DNA of 64,000 bases from Prauserella marina (GTDB lineage: Bacteria; Actinomycetota; Actinomycetes; Mycobacteriales; Pseudonocardiaceae), in assembly GCF_002240355.1 (NCBI RefSeq), contig NZ_CP016353.1, positions 558,001 to 622,000 on the forward strand, in the 5' to 3' direction. The notes under the pieces are model-generated. The model saw only the letters and a list, made by a program, of their open reading frames with translations. It did no database searches and had not been told where the DNA came from. The translations under genes were made by a program, and so were the position numbers. Position 1 is the first letter of the stretch; each line of letters opens with the position of its first letter. Shown piece by piece: positions 33,070 through 42,795 of the stretch.

Positions 33070-33072
33070 CCG

Positions 33073-33717
33073 TCAGCTGCCGAGGTAGCGCAACACGGCC
33101 AGCACCCTGCGGCTGAAACCTCCCTCCCTGCCCAGATCGAGTTTGTCGAAGATCGCGTTGACGTGTTTTTCCACCGCGCTCTGGGAAATGTAGAGCTGGT
33201 CGGCGATGCCCGCGTTGCTGTGCCCCTGCGCCATCCGCTCCAGCACTTCCCGTTCGCGCGTCGTCAACCGGGCCAGCGGATCGGCGTGGCTGGTGCGGGC
33301 CAACAGCCTCCGCACCACCTCGGGATCGAAGGCCGCGCCTCCCGCGGCCACGCGCTCCAGCGCGTCGAGGAACTCGCCGACCCGCACGACCCTGTCCTTG
33401 AGCAGATATCCGACCTTGCCGGCGTCATCGGTGATCAACTCGACGGCATAGCGCTTCTCGACGTACTGCGACAGCACCAGCACTCCGACGTCGGGCCAGC
33501 GGCGCCGGATCTCCACCGCCGCGCGCAACCCCTCGTCGGTGTGGCTAGGCGGCATCCGCACGTCGGTGACGACGACGTCGGGCCGATGCCGCTCCGTCGC
33601 GGTCAGCAACGCACCGCCGTCGGCGACCGCGGCGGCCACATCGTGACCTTCCTCGGCGAGTAGCCGGATCAGCCCCTCCCGCAGCAGGGTCGAATCCTCG
33701 GCGACTATCACGCGCAC
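33073..33717 (-). CDS. NarL/LuxR-family response regulator
   Basis: The 214-residue protein has a receiver domain starting MRVIVAEDSTLLREGLIRLL, with the phosphoacceptor Asp52 in VVVTDVRMPP and Lys in GYLLKDRV, and a C-terminal LuxR helix-turn-helix (LTTREREVLERMAQGHSNAG, IADQLYISQSAVEKHVNAIF). Phosphorylation by the overlapping kinase gene product would promote dimerisation and DNA binding. The ATG at 33717 lies inside the end of the kinase gene (10-nt overlap). Target genes are not evident; the adjacent DedA and MFS genes are possibilities only. Confidence 0.93.
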   Translation of the reverse strand: MRVIVAEDSTLLREGLIRLLAEEGHDVAAAVADGGALLTATERHRPDVVVTDVRMPPSHTDEGLRAAVEIRRRWPDVGVLVLSQYVEKRYAVELITDDAGKVGYLLKDRVVRVGEFLDALERVAAGGAAFDPEVVRRLLARTSHADPLARLTTREREVLERMAQGHSNAGIADQLYISQSAVEKHVNAIFDKLDLGREGGFSRRVLAVLRYLGS

Positions 33718-34850
33718 GGCAACACCGCTGTCACGACCGTCGGCCCTCCGGCCGGACTGTCCACCGTGAACTTGCCATCGACGGCGCCGACCCTGCGCGC
33801 CAGGCCGGAAAGTCCTTCCCCTGACGCGATCGCGCCTCCGGTGCCGTCGTCGGTGACCCGCACGACGACCGCTTCGGGAAGGGTGCTGTGGACGGCGATC
33901 GTGATGCGGTTGGCCGCGGCGTGCTTGACCGCGTTGGTCACCGCCTCGGACGCCACGAAGTAGGCGACGGTCTCCAGCGCGGGCCTGAGCCGGTCGGCGA
34001 GCGTGTAATCCACGGATACGGGAACGCCCGATCGCTCGGCCAACGATTCGAGTGCCATGGCGAGCCCTCCGCCGTCAAGCGCGATCGGATAGACCCGCCA
34101 GGTCACCTCCCGCAGATCCAGCAGGGCCTGCTGTGACTCCTCGTGTGCTTGTTGTAACAGTGAGTTCGCATGGTCGGGGTCCTGCGCGCGCAGCGCCCTC
34201 CCCAGCACCATGCCGAGCGCCACCAGCCGCTGTTGCACGCCGTCGTGGAGGTCGCGCTCGATCCTCCGTCGCTCCTCGTGCACGGCGTCGAGGACGTTGG
34301 CCCTGCTGACGGCCAGTTGGAGCACCCTGCGTCGCAACAGTTCGCTTCCGCTTGGCCCGAGAAGCCGTTCCGCGAGCCGGCGATCGAGTTTCGCGACTCC
34401 GATGAGCCCCTGCACGGCGAGGAAACCCAGTAGTACCCCGGCCAGCACTACCGTGAACGGGTCGTACCAATCGATGCCGTCGCCTTCGGCGCCGCCGATC
34501 GGCTGCCCCGTGACGAGCTGGAACACCATGATTCCCCCGACAGTGACACCCGCTCCGATCAGCAGGAAGACACCGGCACCCAGGCCGCCGACAATCCAAC
34601 GAAGCGCCAGGTACTGCATGGCCCTGCGTCCTGAGTACTCAGAGGAGTCGTCACCCTCCAGGTAGCGGGCAAGCCTGGCCCTCTCCAGTTCGGATAGCCT
34701 GTGCGCGAGCCGGAACACCCGCGGCCGCTGGGACGTCGAAACCAGAGCGGGGACGGCGAACACCACGAAGACCAGTTCGGCGAACGCGGAAATCGCCCCG
34801 AGCGCCAACCCGGTCGTCGTACGCAGGGCACGCTGGGCGGACTCGGTCAT
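33708..34850 (-). CDS. Sensor histidine kinase, HisKA_3 type
   Basis: The 380-residue membrane kinase has two hydrophobic segments near residues 15-38 and two more near 83-112 and 132-155. The dimerisation and phosphoacceptor domain has His202 in RIERDLHDGVQQRLVALG, typical of NarX/DesK-like kinases, and the HATPase domain shows VASEAVTNAVKHAAAN and GLSGLARRVGAVDG. There is no large extracellular sensor, so it may sense membrane state. The cognate response regulator gene follows with an overlap. Start ATG at 34850. Confidence 0.92.
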   Translation of the reverse strand: MTESAQRALRTTTGLALGAISAFAELVFVVFAVPALVSTSQRPRVFRLAHRLSELERARLARYLEGDDSSEYSGRRAMQYLALRWIVGGLGAGVFLLIGAGVTVGGIMVFQLVTGQPIGGAEGDGIDWYDPFTVVLAGVLLGFLAVQGLIGVAKLDRRLAERLLGPSGSELLRRRVLQLAVSRANVLDAVHEERRRIERDLHDGVQQRLVALGMVLGRALRAQDPDHANSLLQQAHEESQQALLDLREVTWRVYPIALDGGGLAMALESLAERSGVPVSVDYTLADRLRPALETVAYFVASEAVTNAVKHAAANRITIAVHSTLPEAVVVRVTDDGTGGAIASGEGLSGLARRVGAVDGKFTVDSPAGGPTVVTAVLPCA

Positions 34851-35028
34851 TTCGCAAGGTTATCGGCCTGCGACGCCTTGCGTACTGCGGTTTTCCGCAG
34901 TGTTGGCGGTGGTTATCCACAGCGAAGAGGGTGGCTTACTTCATGGCGGTGGAACCGTAGAATCCGTAGCTTCGAAATCACCCAAAGCTACCGAACCGGG
35001 CTTGGCCCACGACGAAGAAGGACCGTTC

Positions 35029-35679
35029 ATGCACGCTGTATTGGCCGCCGACACCAGCGACGAGCTCGGTGGTATCGCCGGCTGGGCCGTCGATCTGATG
35101 GATTCACTCGGTGGGCCCGGCGCCGCCCTCATCGTCGGCCTCGACAATCTGTTCCCGCCGATCCCCAGCGAGCTGGTGCTGCCACTCGCCGGATTCTCCG
35201 CGGCCAACGGCGTGTTCACGCTCGTCGAAGCCCTGATGTGGACAACGCTGGGCTCCGTACTCGGCGCCATCATCGTGTACTACGTGGGGAGGCTGCTCGG
35301 CCGCGATCGGACAAGGGCCATCCTGGTCAAGGTGCCGCTCGTACAAGGTGAGGACTTCGACCGTGCCGAGGCGTGGTTCGCCAAGCACGGAACCAAGGCC
35401 GTCTTCTTCGGTCGCATGGTGCCGCTCGTACGCAGTTTCATCTCACTGCCGGCAGGCATCGAAGGCATGGCCTTCTGGAAGTTCCTCGGCCTCACCACGC
35501 TCGGTAGCCTCATCTGGAACAGCATCTTCGTCGTCTCCGGCTACTTGCTCGGAGCCAACTGGCACGTCGTCGAGGAGTACGCGGGAATCTTCCAGACCGT
35601 TGTCATCGTCCTCGGTGTGATCGCGGTCGCTCTCTTCGTCATCACCAAGCTGCGCAAACGCGCCGCGGCCCGCACCTGA
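35029..35679 (+). CDS. DedA-family membrane protein
   Basis: The 216-residue protein belongs to the DedA/SNARE-associated family, proton-coupled membrane proteins that help recycle lipid carriers such as undecaprenyl phosphate. It has a re-entrant-loop region (NLFPPIPSELVLPLAGFSAA), the conserved VYYVGRLLGRDR and FFGRMVPLVRSFISLPAGIE with essential acidic and arginine residues, and a C-terminal basic tail. ATG at 35029 has GAAGAAGGA upstream; the longer frame from 34900 is not family-like. It ends at an 18-bp bidirectional terminator shared with lon. Confidence 0.92.
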   Translation: MHAVLAADTSDELGGIAGWAVDLMDSLGGPGAALIVGLDNLFPPIPSELVLPLAGFSAANGVFTLVEALMWTTLGSVLGAIIVYYVGRLLGRDRTRAILVKVPLVQGEDFDRAEAWFAKHGTKAVFFGRMVPLVRSFISLPAGIEGMAFWKFLGLTTLGSLIWNSIFVVSGYLLGANWHVVEEYAGIFQTVVIVLGVIAVALFVITKLRKRAAART

Positions 35680-35681
35680 CG

Positions 35682-35722
35682 ACACCGCGCGCCTCACCCT
35701 CGGCGGGTGAGGCGCGCGGTGT
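35682..35722. terminator. Bidirectional terminator between dedA and lon
   Basis: ACACCGCGCGCCTCACCC (35682-35699) and its complement (35705-35722) form a perfect 18-bp stem with the loop TCGGC. It starts 2 nt past the dedA stop and ends 14 nt before the lon stop, so it can serve both convergent genes. Confidence 0.85.
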
Positions 35723-35736
35723 TCTCCGTCGAGTCG

Positions 35737-38193
35737 TCAGGCCGCGCTGGCGATCGGAGCCGACGCGGGCTCCAGCGCCAGCTCAAGTACCTGCCTGACG
35801 TTGCTCACCGGCCGCACGTCGAGCTGCGACAGGATCTCCGAGGGCACGTCGTCGAGGTCGGGCTCGTTGCGTTGCGGGATGACCACGGTTCTCATGCCTG
35901 CCCTGTGCGCGGCGAGCAGCTTCTGCTTCACTCCGCCGATTGGCAGCACCCGCCCCGTCAACGACACCTCGCCAGTCATCGCGACGTCGGCCTTCACCAG
36001 CCGCCCCGTCAACAACGAGGCAAGAGCCGTCGTCATGGTCACCCCGGCCGAAGGGCCGTCCTTCGGCACCGCACCAGCCGGGACGTGTACGTGCACGCCA
36101 CGATTTCTGAGGTCGCCGACCGGCAACTCCAGCTCGGCGCCCCGCGAACGCAGGTAGGACAACGCGATCCGCGCCGACTCCTTCATCACGTCACCGAGCT
36201 GCCCTGTCAAGGTCAGCCCCGACCCACCCGACTCGTTGTCGGCGAGCGACGCCTCCACATAGAGCACGTCACCGCCCGCGCCGGTCACGGCGAGCCCCGT
36301 CGCGACCCCCGGAATCGACGTGCGCTGCACGTTCACCGGAAGCGACGACTCGGGAACGTGCCGAGGTCTGCCCAGATAGGACTCCAGCTCCGCGTCGCCG
36401 ACCACCAGCGGCAGCGCAACCTTGTCCAGCGCGACCTCGGTGGCCACCTTGCGCAGCACCTTCGCGAGCGTGCGGTTGAGGTCGCGGACTCCTGCCTCTC
36501 TCGTGTACTCGGCCGCGATCCGGCTCAGCGCCGCATCGGTGACCGTCACGTCGCCCTCGGCGAAACCGGCCCGCTCCAGCTCACGCGGCAGCAGGTGGTC
36601 GCGGCCGATCGTCACCTTCTCGTGCTCGGTGTAGCCATCGAGCGTCACCAGCTCCATCCGGTCGAGCAACGGGCCGGGAATGGTCTCCAGCGCGTTGGCG
36701 GTGGCGAGGAACACCACGTCGGACAGATCGAGCTCGACTTCCAGGTAGTGGTCGCGGAACGTGTGGTTCTGCTCAGGGTCGAGTACCTCCAGCAGCGCGG
36801 CCGTCGGATCGCCCCGGTAATCGGCGCCAACCTTGTCGACCTCGTCGAGCAGCACGACCGGGTTCATCGAACCGGCTTCCTTGATCGCGCGCACGATCCG
36901 GCCGGGCAACGCCCCGACGTAGGTCCGCCGGTGGCCGCGGATCTCGGCCTCGTCCCTGATACCGCCAAGCGCGACTCGTACGAACTCGCGACCCATGGCC
37001 TTCGCGACCGATTCGCCGAGCGAGGTCTTGCCCACGCCGGGAGGGCCCGCGAGCGCGAGCACCGCGCCTGCCCTCCTGCCCGCACGGTCTACCTCGGCTT
37101 CGCCCACTGTGTCCACAGTGGACGCCGCGCGGCGTTGCCGCACCGCCAGGTACTCGATGATGCGTTCCTTCACGTCGTCGAGCCCCGCGTGATCGGCGTC
37201 GAGCACTGCCCTGGCCCCCGCGATGTCGTGGACGTCGGTCGTCCGCTTCGTCCATGGGATGTCGAGCACCGTGTCGAGCCAGGTCCTGATCCAGCCGCCC
37301 TCCGGCGACTGCTCCGAGGTCCGCTCCAGCTTGTCGACCTCGGCGAGCGCGGCCTTGCGCACGTGCTCGGGCAGGTCGGCCGCCTCGACCCTGGCCCGGT
37401 AGTCGTCCTTGTCCTCACTCCCGTCCAGCTCGCCGAGTTCCTTGCGGATCGCGTCGAGCTGGCGGCGCAGCAGAAACTCCTTCTGCTGCTTCTCCATGTC
37501 CTGCTCTACGTCCTTGCGGATCGTGTCGGTCACGCGAAGTTCGGCGAGGTAGGCGCGGCCCGTCTCCAGCGCCTGCTCCAGTCGCGCGCCCACGTCGAGG
37601 GTGCGCAGCAACTCCAGCTTCTGCTCGACGCTCAGATAAGGCGCGTTGCCGGCGAGGTCGGCGATGGCGGAAGGATCGTCGAGTTGCTGCACCGCGTCCA
37701 GCATCTGCCATCCGCCACGCTGCTGGAGCAGCGAGACCACGACGGCCTTGAACTCGGCGGCCAGTTCCCGCTCCCGCTCGCCTGACGGCGGTTCGATCGC
37801 CGGTTCGGCGTGCACCCACTGAACCTGGTCGGCGTCCTTCGCCGGTGAGTCGGCTCGCTCGCCGAGGAACACCCTTCGCGACCCGCGCAGTACCGCGGCC
37901 GAACCGCCGCCCGGCATCCTGCCGATGCGCTCGACCGTCGCGACCGTGCCCAGTTCGGCCAGGTCGTCTTCGACGCGCGGAACGAGCAGCACCTCGGCCT
38001 TCGAAGTGTTCGCGGCAGCGGAAGGCTGCGCCGAGCGGATACCGGGCAGTGAGATTCCGTTCGGCACTCGTGCCTGCGCGGCCTCGATCACGGCACGGCT
38101 CTCGGTGTCGCCGAGGTCCAGCGGAACGATCATCCCCGGCAGCACCACGTCGTCGTCGACGGGGAGTACAGGCAACACCTGTGGTTGGCTCAT
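35737..38193 (-). CDS. lon: ATP-dependent Lon protease
   Basis: Lon degrades misfolded and regulatory proteins in the cytoplasm. The 818-residue product has the substrate-binding N-domain ([20 protein letters not shown]), the AAA+ module with Walker [17 protein letters not shown] near residue 382, and the peptidase domain with Ser near 713 in [11 protein letters not shown] and Lys near 755 in [13 protein letters not shown]. The ATG at 38193 begins the family N-terminus; upstream codons cross the promoter. A HAIR operator 17 nt before the start places it under HspR, as in streptomycetes. Confidence 0.97.
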   Translation of the reverse strand: MSQPQVLPVLPVDDDVVLPGMIVPLDLGDTESRAVIEAAQARVPNGISLPGIRSAQPSAAANTSKAEVLLVPRVEDDLAELGTVATVERIGRMPGGGSAAVLRGSRRVFLGERADSPAKDADQVQWVHAEPAIEPPSGERERELAAEFKAVVVSLLQQRGGWQMLDAVQQLDDPSAIADLAGNAPYLSVEQKLELLRTLDVGARLEQALETGRAYLAELRVTDTIRKDVEQDMEKQQKEFLLRRQLDAIRKELGELDGSEDKDDYRARVEAADLPEHVRKAALAEVDKLERTSEQSPEGGWIRTWLDTVLDIPWTKRTTDVHDIAGARAVLDADHAGLDDVKERIIEYLAVRQRRAASTVDTVGEAEVDRAGRRAGAVLALAGPPGVGKTSLGESVAKAMGREFVRVALGGIRDEAEIRGHRRTYVGALPGRIVRAIKEAGSMNPVVLLDEVDKVGADYRGDPTAALLEVLDPEQNHTFRDHYLEVELDLSDVVFLATANALETIPGPLLDRMELVTLDGYTEHEKVTIGRDHLLPRELERAGFAEGDVTVTDAALSRIAAEYTREAGVRDLNRTLAKVLRKVATEVALDKVALPLVVGDAELESYLGRPRHVPESSLPVNVQRTSIPGVATGLAVTGAGGDVLYVEASLADNESGGSGLTLTGQLGDVMKESARIALSYLRSRGAELELPVGDLRNRGVHVHVPAGAVPKDGPSAGVTMTTALASLLTGRLVKADVAMTGEVSLTGRVLPIGGVKQKLLAAHRAGMRTVVIPQRNEPDLDDVPSEILSQLDVRPVSNVRQVLELALEPASAPIASAA

Positions 38194-38209
38194 CAGAAGC
38201 TCCCGTCTC

Positions 38210-38230
38210 GTTGAGTACACCTCACTCAAC
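38210..38230 (-). promoter_or_regulatory. HAIR element (HspR operator) upstream of lon
   Basis: GTTGAGT-ACACCTC-ACTCAAC matches the HspR-associated inverted repeat (CTTGAGT-N7-ACTCAAG) at all but the outermost base of each arm. HspR represses dnaK, clpB and lon in actinomycetes, so lon here is probably heat-shock inducible. Confidence 0.85.
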
Positions 38231-38276
38231 TTTCTGGAGCCCGGGTTTGTTTCCCTACCGTGTTCGCCCGCAGCGA

Positions 38277-39236
38277 TCACCCCGCCGTAGCGGGCCGCCG
38301 GTACCAGTAGGTCCACAGCGGACGATAACCCTGCGCATACCAGAACGGCGTCGACCTCGGGTTCGCCAGCGCGTGGTGCAACAGCACCGCCTCGACCCCC
38401 TCCTCGTCGAACAACTGATGGGCATGCGCGGCGAGCGCCGAACCCACACCCGCGCTCCTCGCCTCCTCCGCCACGTGCAGCGAAGCCAGATAGCCGACCC
38501 GTTCGGCGGCAACTTGCCCCGCGATCCACGCGGTGGCAGGCGGCAACTGCACGTGGACATACCCGAGCGGCTTGCCGTACAACTCTGCGATCCACAACGC
38601 CGGAGGCTGCGCCTGCTGCTCTGGCGAAACCGTCGCGGCCAGCGACTCGGCGAACTCAGCGCCGATCAACTCCCGCTCGCCATCCCTCAACGGCACAAGG
38701 CCGAACCCCGCGTCGAACCGCCGCAACTGCGACCCCAACCTCACCAGCGTCGCCAGATCCTCCGGCTCAGCCTGCCGGATCCGCACACCAGGCACCTCGG
38801 CCGGACCACTTCCGAGCCGATCGGCGGGGCGCACCGCGAGCACCCTCATCGGCGCGAAGCGATGACGCAGCAACGTAGTCGCTCCCACCGGATCCCTGCT
38901 CGCCATCGGCACGACCGCGACCCGCTCGGCTTCGTTTTCCGGCTCACCCGCGCCGCCGTTGCCGAGCACGGCGTCCCACTCGGTCAGCAACGCGTCCATC
39001 GCCGAGCCGGGATCATCGCCCGCCACCCTCACGTCGAGCCGTTCCTCGACGAGCGCCCGCCACAACGCGGCTCCCGAGCCGGCGCGCACTTCGGACCGCA
39101 CCGCGAACCCAACGCCGTCCCGCGTGGTCAAGGTGCGATCAGCGGCCGCCGCACCACTGGTGAACGTCCTCGGCAACAGCGCGTCCGCCGCGCACAGCCG
39201 CTTCTCGTGTTCGTGAGTGATGTCCACTATGTCCAT
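38277..39236 (-). CDS. GNAT-family N-acetyltransferase
   Basis: The 319-residue protein has a poorly conserved N-terminal half (VDITHEHEKRLCAADALLP) and a C-terminal GNAT fold from about residue 150: VRIRQAEPEDLATLVRLGSQ, LGYVHVQLPP, and the acetyl-CoA loop ASLHVAEEARSAGVGSALAAH followed by NPRSTPFWYAQGYRPLW. The tandem layout suggests a degenerate N-terminal GNAT-like domain. The substrate is unknown. The frame opens with TTG at 39248, but the ATG at 39236 is the more natural start; neither has a clear ribosome site. It is divergent from the EAL protein. Confidence 0.83.
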   Translation of the reverse strand: MDIVDITHEHEKRLCAADALLPRTFTSGAAAADRTLTTRDGVGFAVRSEVRAGSGAALWRALVEERLDVRVAGDDPGSAMDALLTEWDAVLGNGGAGEPENEAERVAVVPMASRDPVGATTLLRHRFAPMRVLAVRPADRLGSGPAEVPGVRIRQAEPEDLATLVRLGSQLRRFDAGFGLVPLRDGERELIGAEFAESLAATVSPEQQAQPPALWIAELYGKPLGYVHVQLPPATAWIAGQVAAERVGYLASLHVAEEARSAGVGSALAAHAHQLFDEEGVEAVLLHHALANPRSTPFWYAQGYRPLWTYWYRRPATAG

Positions 39237-39479
39237 GGCGTCATCCAAGCTGACGTGGTATGAGGTAACTCACTCAGGATGCGACTACTGGGCGCGACAG
39301 AAACAGTGGCGAAGTCACCCGCGGCGACGCTCGGATATCACCGCGTTGGCGCGGCGTTAACCCTCGGCTGATCTGATGCGCTTCGAAACGGGGCCTTGAT
39401 ACGCCCTCCGGGGTACAGTAATGCCCTCGTTCGCGGACAAGCATCTTTGTAGCGGGCGCGCGTGACGGAAGGAGGTTGC

Positions 39480-42125
39480 ATGCCGGACTCACAGGCCGGT
39501 TCCGCCGGTACCGGTACGGCTGCAACCGAATCACCCACCGCGAGCAACGGAGGGCAGGGCACCGGCACCGCGCCAGCCGACGAACGCCGATTCCGGATCT
39601 ATACCGCGATCGTGCTCGCCGTCGGCCTCCTCGCCGCGGCCGTCGTCTCCATGTGGCTGCCCTTCGAGGGCTCCGTTCACCTCTGGTGGATCGGACCGCT
39701 GCTCGCCCTCTCCTTCCTCGGAGCCGAACAACTCGGCGTCAACGTCGACGTCCGCAGCGGCATCTCGTGGACCATCTCGTTCACCGAGATCCCGCTCGTC
39801 ATCGGGTTCTTCGTCGCGCCGTTCGAAGTCGTACTCGCCGCGCACGTCGTCGCGGGCGTCACCACACTGCTCGCCCGCAAGGTCACCGGCAGGGTCCTCT
39901 ACAACGCGGGCGCCTTCCTCATCGAGGTCACGAGCGCGTTCGCCGTCGCGGGCCTCGTCAAGAACGCCATCGGCGGAACCGAGCACATGCCGTGGGTCGC
40001 CGCGCTCGCCGGCACTCTCACCGCGCCGCTGGCGAGCACGCTGCTTGCCATGGCCGCCGTCCGCGTACTGCGGCGCAGGATGCGCGTCGGCACGGTACTG
40101 CGGCTCGCCGGCCGCATCCTCGTCGTCGGCTTCGTCAACGCCTCCGTCGGTCTCACCGGCTACCTGGTGATCTCCAAGACGCCCGAGGCCTGGCCGATCG
40201 TGCTCGCCGTCAGCCTCGGACTCGCCGCCCTCTACTGGGCCTACTCCGACCTGCTTCGCGAGCAGCGCGACATGGAGGCACTCTCCGACGTCAGCCTCAT
40301 GGTCGCCCGCTCAGGCCAGCAGGCCGCCGCGAGGCCGGCGAGCAGGGCCGACGAGATCGGCGAGGACATCGACTTCGGCGAGTGGGTCACCATCGCCGAA
40401 CGCATCAAGGACCAGCTCGCGGCGCGCAGGGTCGTACTTCGCCTCAGGCTGGAACCGGACGAACCCATGCGTGCGGTCGTCGGGGGAGAAGACCTGCCTG
40501 CCGGTCTCGTCCGGCCGGACGACCCGCTGCTGCGCCTGCCAGGCGCGCACGTCAGGCACTTCCGCATCACCGAGGCCAACCCCGAGGTCAGGGCCGCCCT
40601 TCAGGACAGAGGATCGCAGGAAGCGCTCGTCGTACCGCTGCGCAGCGCCAACCAGCTGCTCGGCGTCGTCGAGGCACACGACCGGCTCTCCCGCTGGCGC
40701 GGCTTCGGCAAATACGACGTGCAGCTCCTCGGCACCATGGCAAGCCACCTCGCGACCGCGCTCGACAACCGCAGGCTGCTCGCGACGCTCAGGCACGACG
40801 CCTACCACGACCCGCTCACCGGCCTGCTCAACCGGCCAGGCTTCCGGCAGGTCGCGCGCGACCCACTGCGCGAACGCCCGCACTGCGTCGTCCTTCGCGT
40901 CGACCTCGACGTCTTCTCCACCGTCAGTGACGCGCTCGGCTACGCGTGGGCCGACCGCATGGTCATGGCGGCGGGAAGGCGCATCAGGGACGCGCTCGGC
41001 AAGGACGTGCCGCTGGCGAGGCTCGAAGGAGCCTCCTTCGCCGCGCTCATCGTCGACCGCACTCCCGAGCAGGCGCACGCCGCCGCCGAACGGCTCCGTG
41101 ACCTGCTCTCCGCCCCTTATCCCGTCGACCGGCTGACGGTCGAGGCCAACGCCATGGTGGGCTACGCGGCGGCGACGGCCGACGACGGCCAGGCCGGACA
41201 GGCCATCGACGTCGACAGCCTGCTGCAACGGGCCGACGTCGCGGTACGCGCCACAAGGGGAGGCGAGGAAGTCCGCGGCTACGTGCCGAGCATGGGGCAG
41301 ATCTTCCTTCGCCGGTTCCAGATGGTCACCCAGTTCCGGCAGGCGCTGGAAGACGGGCAGGTCAGCGTTCACTACCAGCCCAAGGTGTCGCTGCCGGGCA
41401 AGCAGGTCGTCGGCGTCGAAGCCCTGGTCCGCTGGCAGCATCCCGAATTCGGCAGGGTCGACCCCGACGAGTTCGTCCCGGCAGTCGAAGCCGCGGGGCT
41501 CGTCGGCGTGCTCACCTCGTTCGTGCTGGAGATGGCGCTCGACCGCGTGCGGCGCTGGCTCGACGAGGGACTGCGGATATCGGTTGCCGTCAATCTCTCC
41601 GTCCGCAACCTCGCCGACGAGGACTTCCCTGCCAAGGTCGCGGATGCGCTGGCCAGGTTCGGCGTCCCCGCGGAACTGCTGACCTTCGAACTCACCGAGT
41701 CGGGCGTCATGGCTGATCCCGCGAGGGCGCTGCCCATCCTGCGCGAACTACACGGCCTCGGCATCGTGCTCGCCGTCGACGACTTCGGCACCGGGTACTC
41801 GTCGCTCGCCTACCTGAGGCAGCTCCCCGTCGACCAGGTCAAGATCGACAAGAGCTTCGTGCTCGGAATGGGCACCGATCTCAGCGATCTCGCCGTCGTG
41901 CGGTCCATCGTCGAACTCGGACACTCGCTCGGCCTCACGGTGGTCGCCGAGGGCGTCGAGGAGGACGTGGCCCGCGATCAACTTGAGGCCATGGGGTGCG
42001 ACGTGGCGCAGGGCTACCTCATCTCGCGCCCGTTGTCGGAGGAGCGGCTTGAAGCGTGGCTGCTGGCGCGCACCGCGCGTTCGCGCGGCCACCACGCCGA
42101 GACGGTCCTGACCCTGTTGACCTGA
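39480..42125 (+). CDS. Membrane GGDEF-EAL protein with degenerate GGDEF
   Basis: The 881-residue protein likely hydrolyses cyclic di-GMP. About seven to eight hydrophobic segments occupy residues 40-255 (MASE-like sensor), a GAF-like domain follows (about 280-440), then a GGDEF domain (450-600) and an EAL domain (about 615-870). The GGDEF active-site loop reads RLEGASF near residue 515 and has lost the catalytic signature, so cyclase activity is not expected. The EAL domain keeps EALVRWQHP, the ESG motif FELTESGVM, DDFGTGYSSL, DKSF and EGVE, all metal- and catalysis-related. ATG 39480 follows GGAAGGAGG at 4 nt. Transcribed alone. Confidence 0.92.
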   Translation: MPDSQAGSAGTGTAATESPTASNGGQGTGTAPADERRFRIYTAIVLAVGLLAAAVVSMWLPFEGSVHLWWIGPLLALSFLGAEQLGVNVDVRSGISWTISFTEIPLVIGFFVAPFEVVLAAHVVAGVTTLLARKVTGRVLYNAGAFLIEVTSAFAVAGLVKNAIGGTEHMPWVAALAGTLTAPLASTLLAMAAVRVLRRRMRVGTVLRLAGRILVVGFVNASVGLTGYLVISKTPEAWPIVLAVSLGLAALYWAYSDLLREQRDMEALSDVSLMVARSGQQAAARPASRADEIGEDIDFGEWVTIAERIKDQLAARRVVLRLRLEPDEPMRAVVGGEDLPAGLVRPDDPLLRLPGAHVRHFRITEANPEVRAALQDRGSQEALVVPLRSANQLLGVVEAHDRLSRWRGFGKYDVQLLGTMASHLATALDNRRLLATLRHDAYHDPLTGLLNRPGFRQVARDPLRERPHCVVLRVDLDVFSTVSDALGYAWADRMVMAAGRRIRDALGKDVPLARLEGASFAALIVDRTPEQAHAAAERLRDLLSAPYPVDRLTVEANAMVGYAAATADDGQAGQAIDVDSLLQRADVAVRATRGGEEVRGYVPSMGQIFLRRFQMVTQFRQALEDGQVSVHYQPKVSLPGKQVVGVEALVRWQHPEFGRVDPDEFVPAVEAAGLVGVLTSFVLEMALDRVRRWLDEGLRISVAVNLSVRNLADEDFPAKVADALARFGVPAELLTFELTESGVMADPARALPILRELHGLGIVLAVDDFGTGYSSLAYLRQLPVDQVKIDKSFVLGMGTDLSDLAVVRSIVELGHSLGLTVVAEGVEEDVARDQLEAMGCDVAQGYLISRPLSEERLEAWLLARTARSRGHHAETVLTLLT

Positions 42126-42200
42126 GACTTCATGGTTTGCCGCCCCCGGTTTCCGGACGGTTCGGCCGCTCAGGTACTCTTTTCGAGGCTCGTTGAGCAC

Positions 42201-42273
42201 GCCCCTTTAGCTCAGTCGGCAGAGCGTCTCCATGGTAAGGAGAAGGTCTACGGTTCGATTCCGTAAAGGGGCT
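42201..42273 (+). tRNA. tRNA-Thr (anticodon GGT)
   Basis: A standard 73-nt cloverleaf: acceptor GCCCCTT/AAGGGGC, D arm GCTC...GAGC, anticodon stem TCTCC/GGAGA with loop ATGGTAA, T arm TACGG/CCGTA, discriminator T42273. CCA not encoded. Confidence 0.95.
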
Positions 42274-42327
42274 CGGAGGTCCAGGCCGCGATTCGAGGTT
42301 CGTGTGTCGCGGTCTTGACTTGCGTGA

Positions 42328-42400
42328 GGCGGTGTAGCTCAGTCGGTAGAGCAAGCGGCTCATAATCGCTGTGTCGCCGGTTCAAGTCCGGCCACCGCTA
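42328..42400 (+). tRNA. tRNA-Met, elongator (anticodon CAT)
   Basis: A 73-nt cloverleaf with acceptor GGCGGTG/CACCGCT, D arm GCTC...GAGC, anticodon CAT at 42361-42363 in loop CTCATAA, T arm GCCGG/CCGGC. The first pair is G-T rather than the C-A mismatch of initiators, so it is an elongator. Confidence 0.92.
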
Positions 42401-42475
42401 CGCGAGTGAGCGGGTTGTGTCTGCGAAGTCTGTGAAGTTTTCGGAGAGCGCAAACCATCTCGTTCCGTCATTACA

Positions 42476-42495
42476 TTGGGGGGCGTAACCCCCAA
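42476..42495 (+). other. Hairpin between tRNA-Met and rpmG
   Basis: TTGGGGG (42476-42482) and CCCCCAA (42489-42495) form a 7-bp stem with a six-base loop in the rpmG leader. It may end the tRNA transcript or structure the rpmG leader. Confidence 0.4.
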
Positions 42496-42549
42496 GATCC
42501 CGCCCGGACCCCCCGGATAGGTGGGACCGAGAAGTAAGAAGGAGCCGAA

Positions 42550-42714
42550 GTGGCTGCCACCGACGTGCGACCGAAGATCACGCTGGCGTGCGAGGAGTGC
42601 AAGCACCGCAACTACATCACCAAGAAGAACCGGCGCAACGACCCGGATCGTCTTGAGATGAAGAAGTTCTGCCCGAACTGCGGGACGCACCGGGTGCACA
42701 AAGAGACCCGCTGA
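42550..42714 (+). CDS. rpmG: 50S ribosomal protein L33, zinc form
   Basis: A 54-residue protein encoded from a GTG at 42550 with AAGGAG 7 nt upstream: [20 protein letters not shown], then [20 protein letters not shown], then [14 protein letters not shown]. The two CxxC pairs (CEEC and CPNC) mark the zinc-binding C+ form of L33. The order tRNA-Thr, tRNA-Met, rpmG, hadA, hadB is the actinobacterial rpmG2 locus. It ends at an 11-bp terminator. A secreted protease gene separates it from hadA here, unlike in mycobacteria. Confidence 0.96.
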   Translation: MAATDVRPKITLACEECKHRNYITKKNRRNDPDRLEMKKFCPNCGTHRVHKETR

Positions 42715-42730
42715 GTCTTCCCCTTTTTCA

Positions 42731-42762
42731 CTAGGCCGCCCCCAAGTTTGAGGGCGGCCTAG
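42731..42762 (+). terminator. Terminator after rpmG
   Basis: CTAGGCCGCCC (42731-42741) and GGGCGGCCTAG (42752-42762) form a perfect 11-bp stem followed by TTGTGTGTG, 16 nt past the rpmG stop. Confidence 0.85.
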
Positions 42763-42795
42763 TTGTGTGTGCGGCCCGCGCGAGTCCCCCGCCCG

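Noticed and set aside
39476-40930. 484-codon plus-strand frame overlapping the EAL protein gene
   Set aside because: Very Arg-rich shadow frame of a high-GC gene; the true frame has full domain content and a strong ribosome site.
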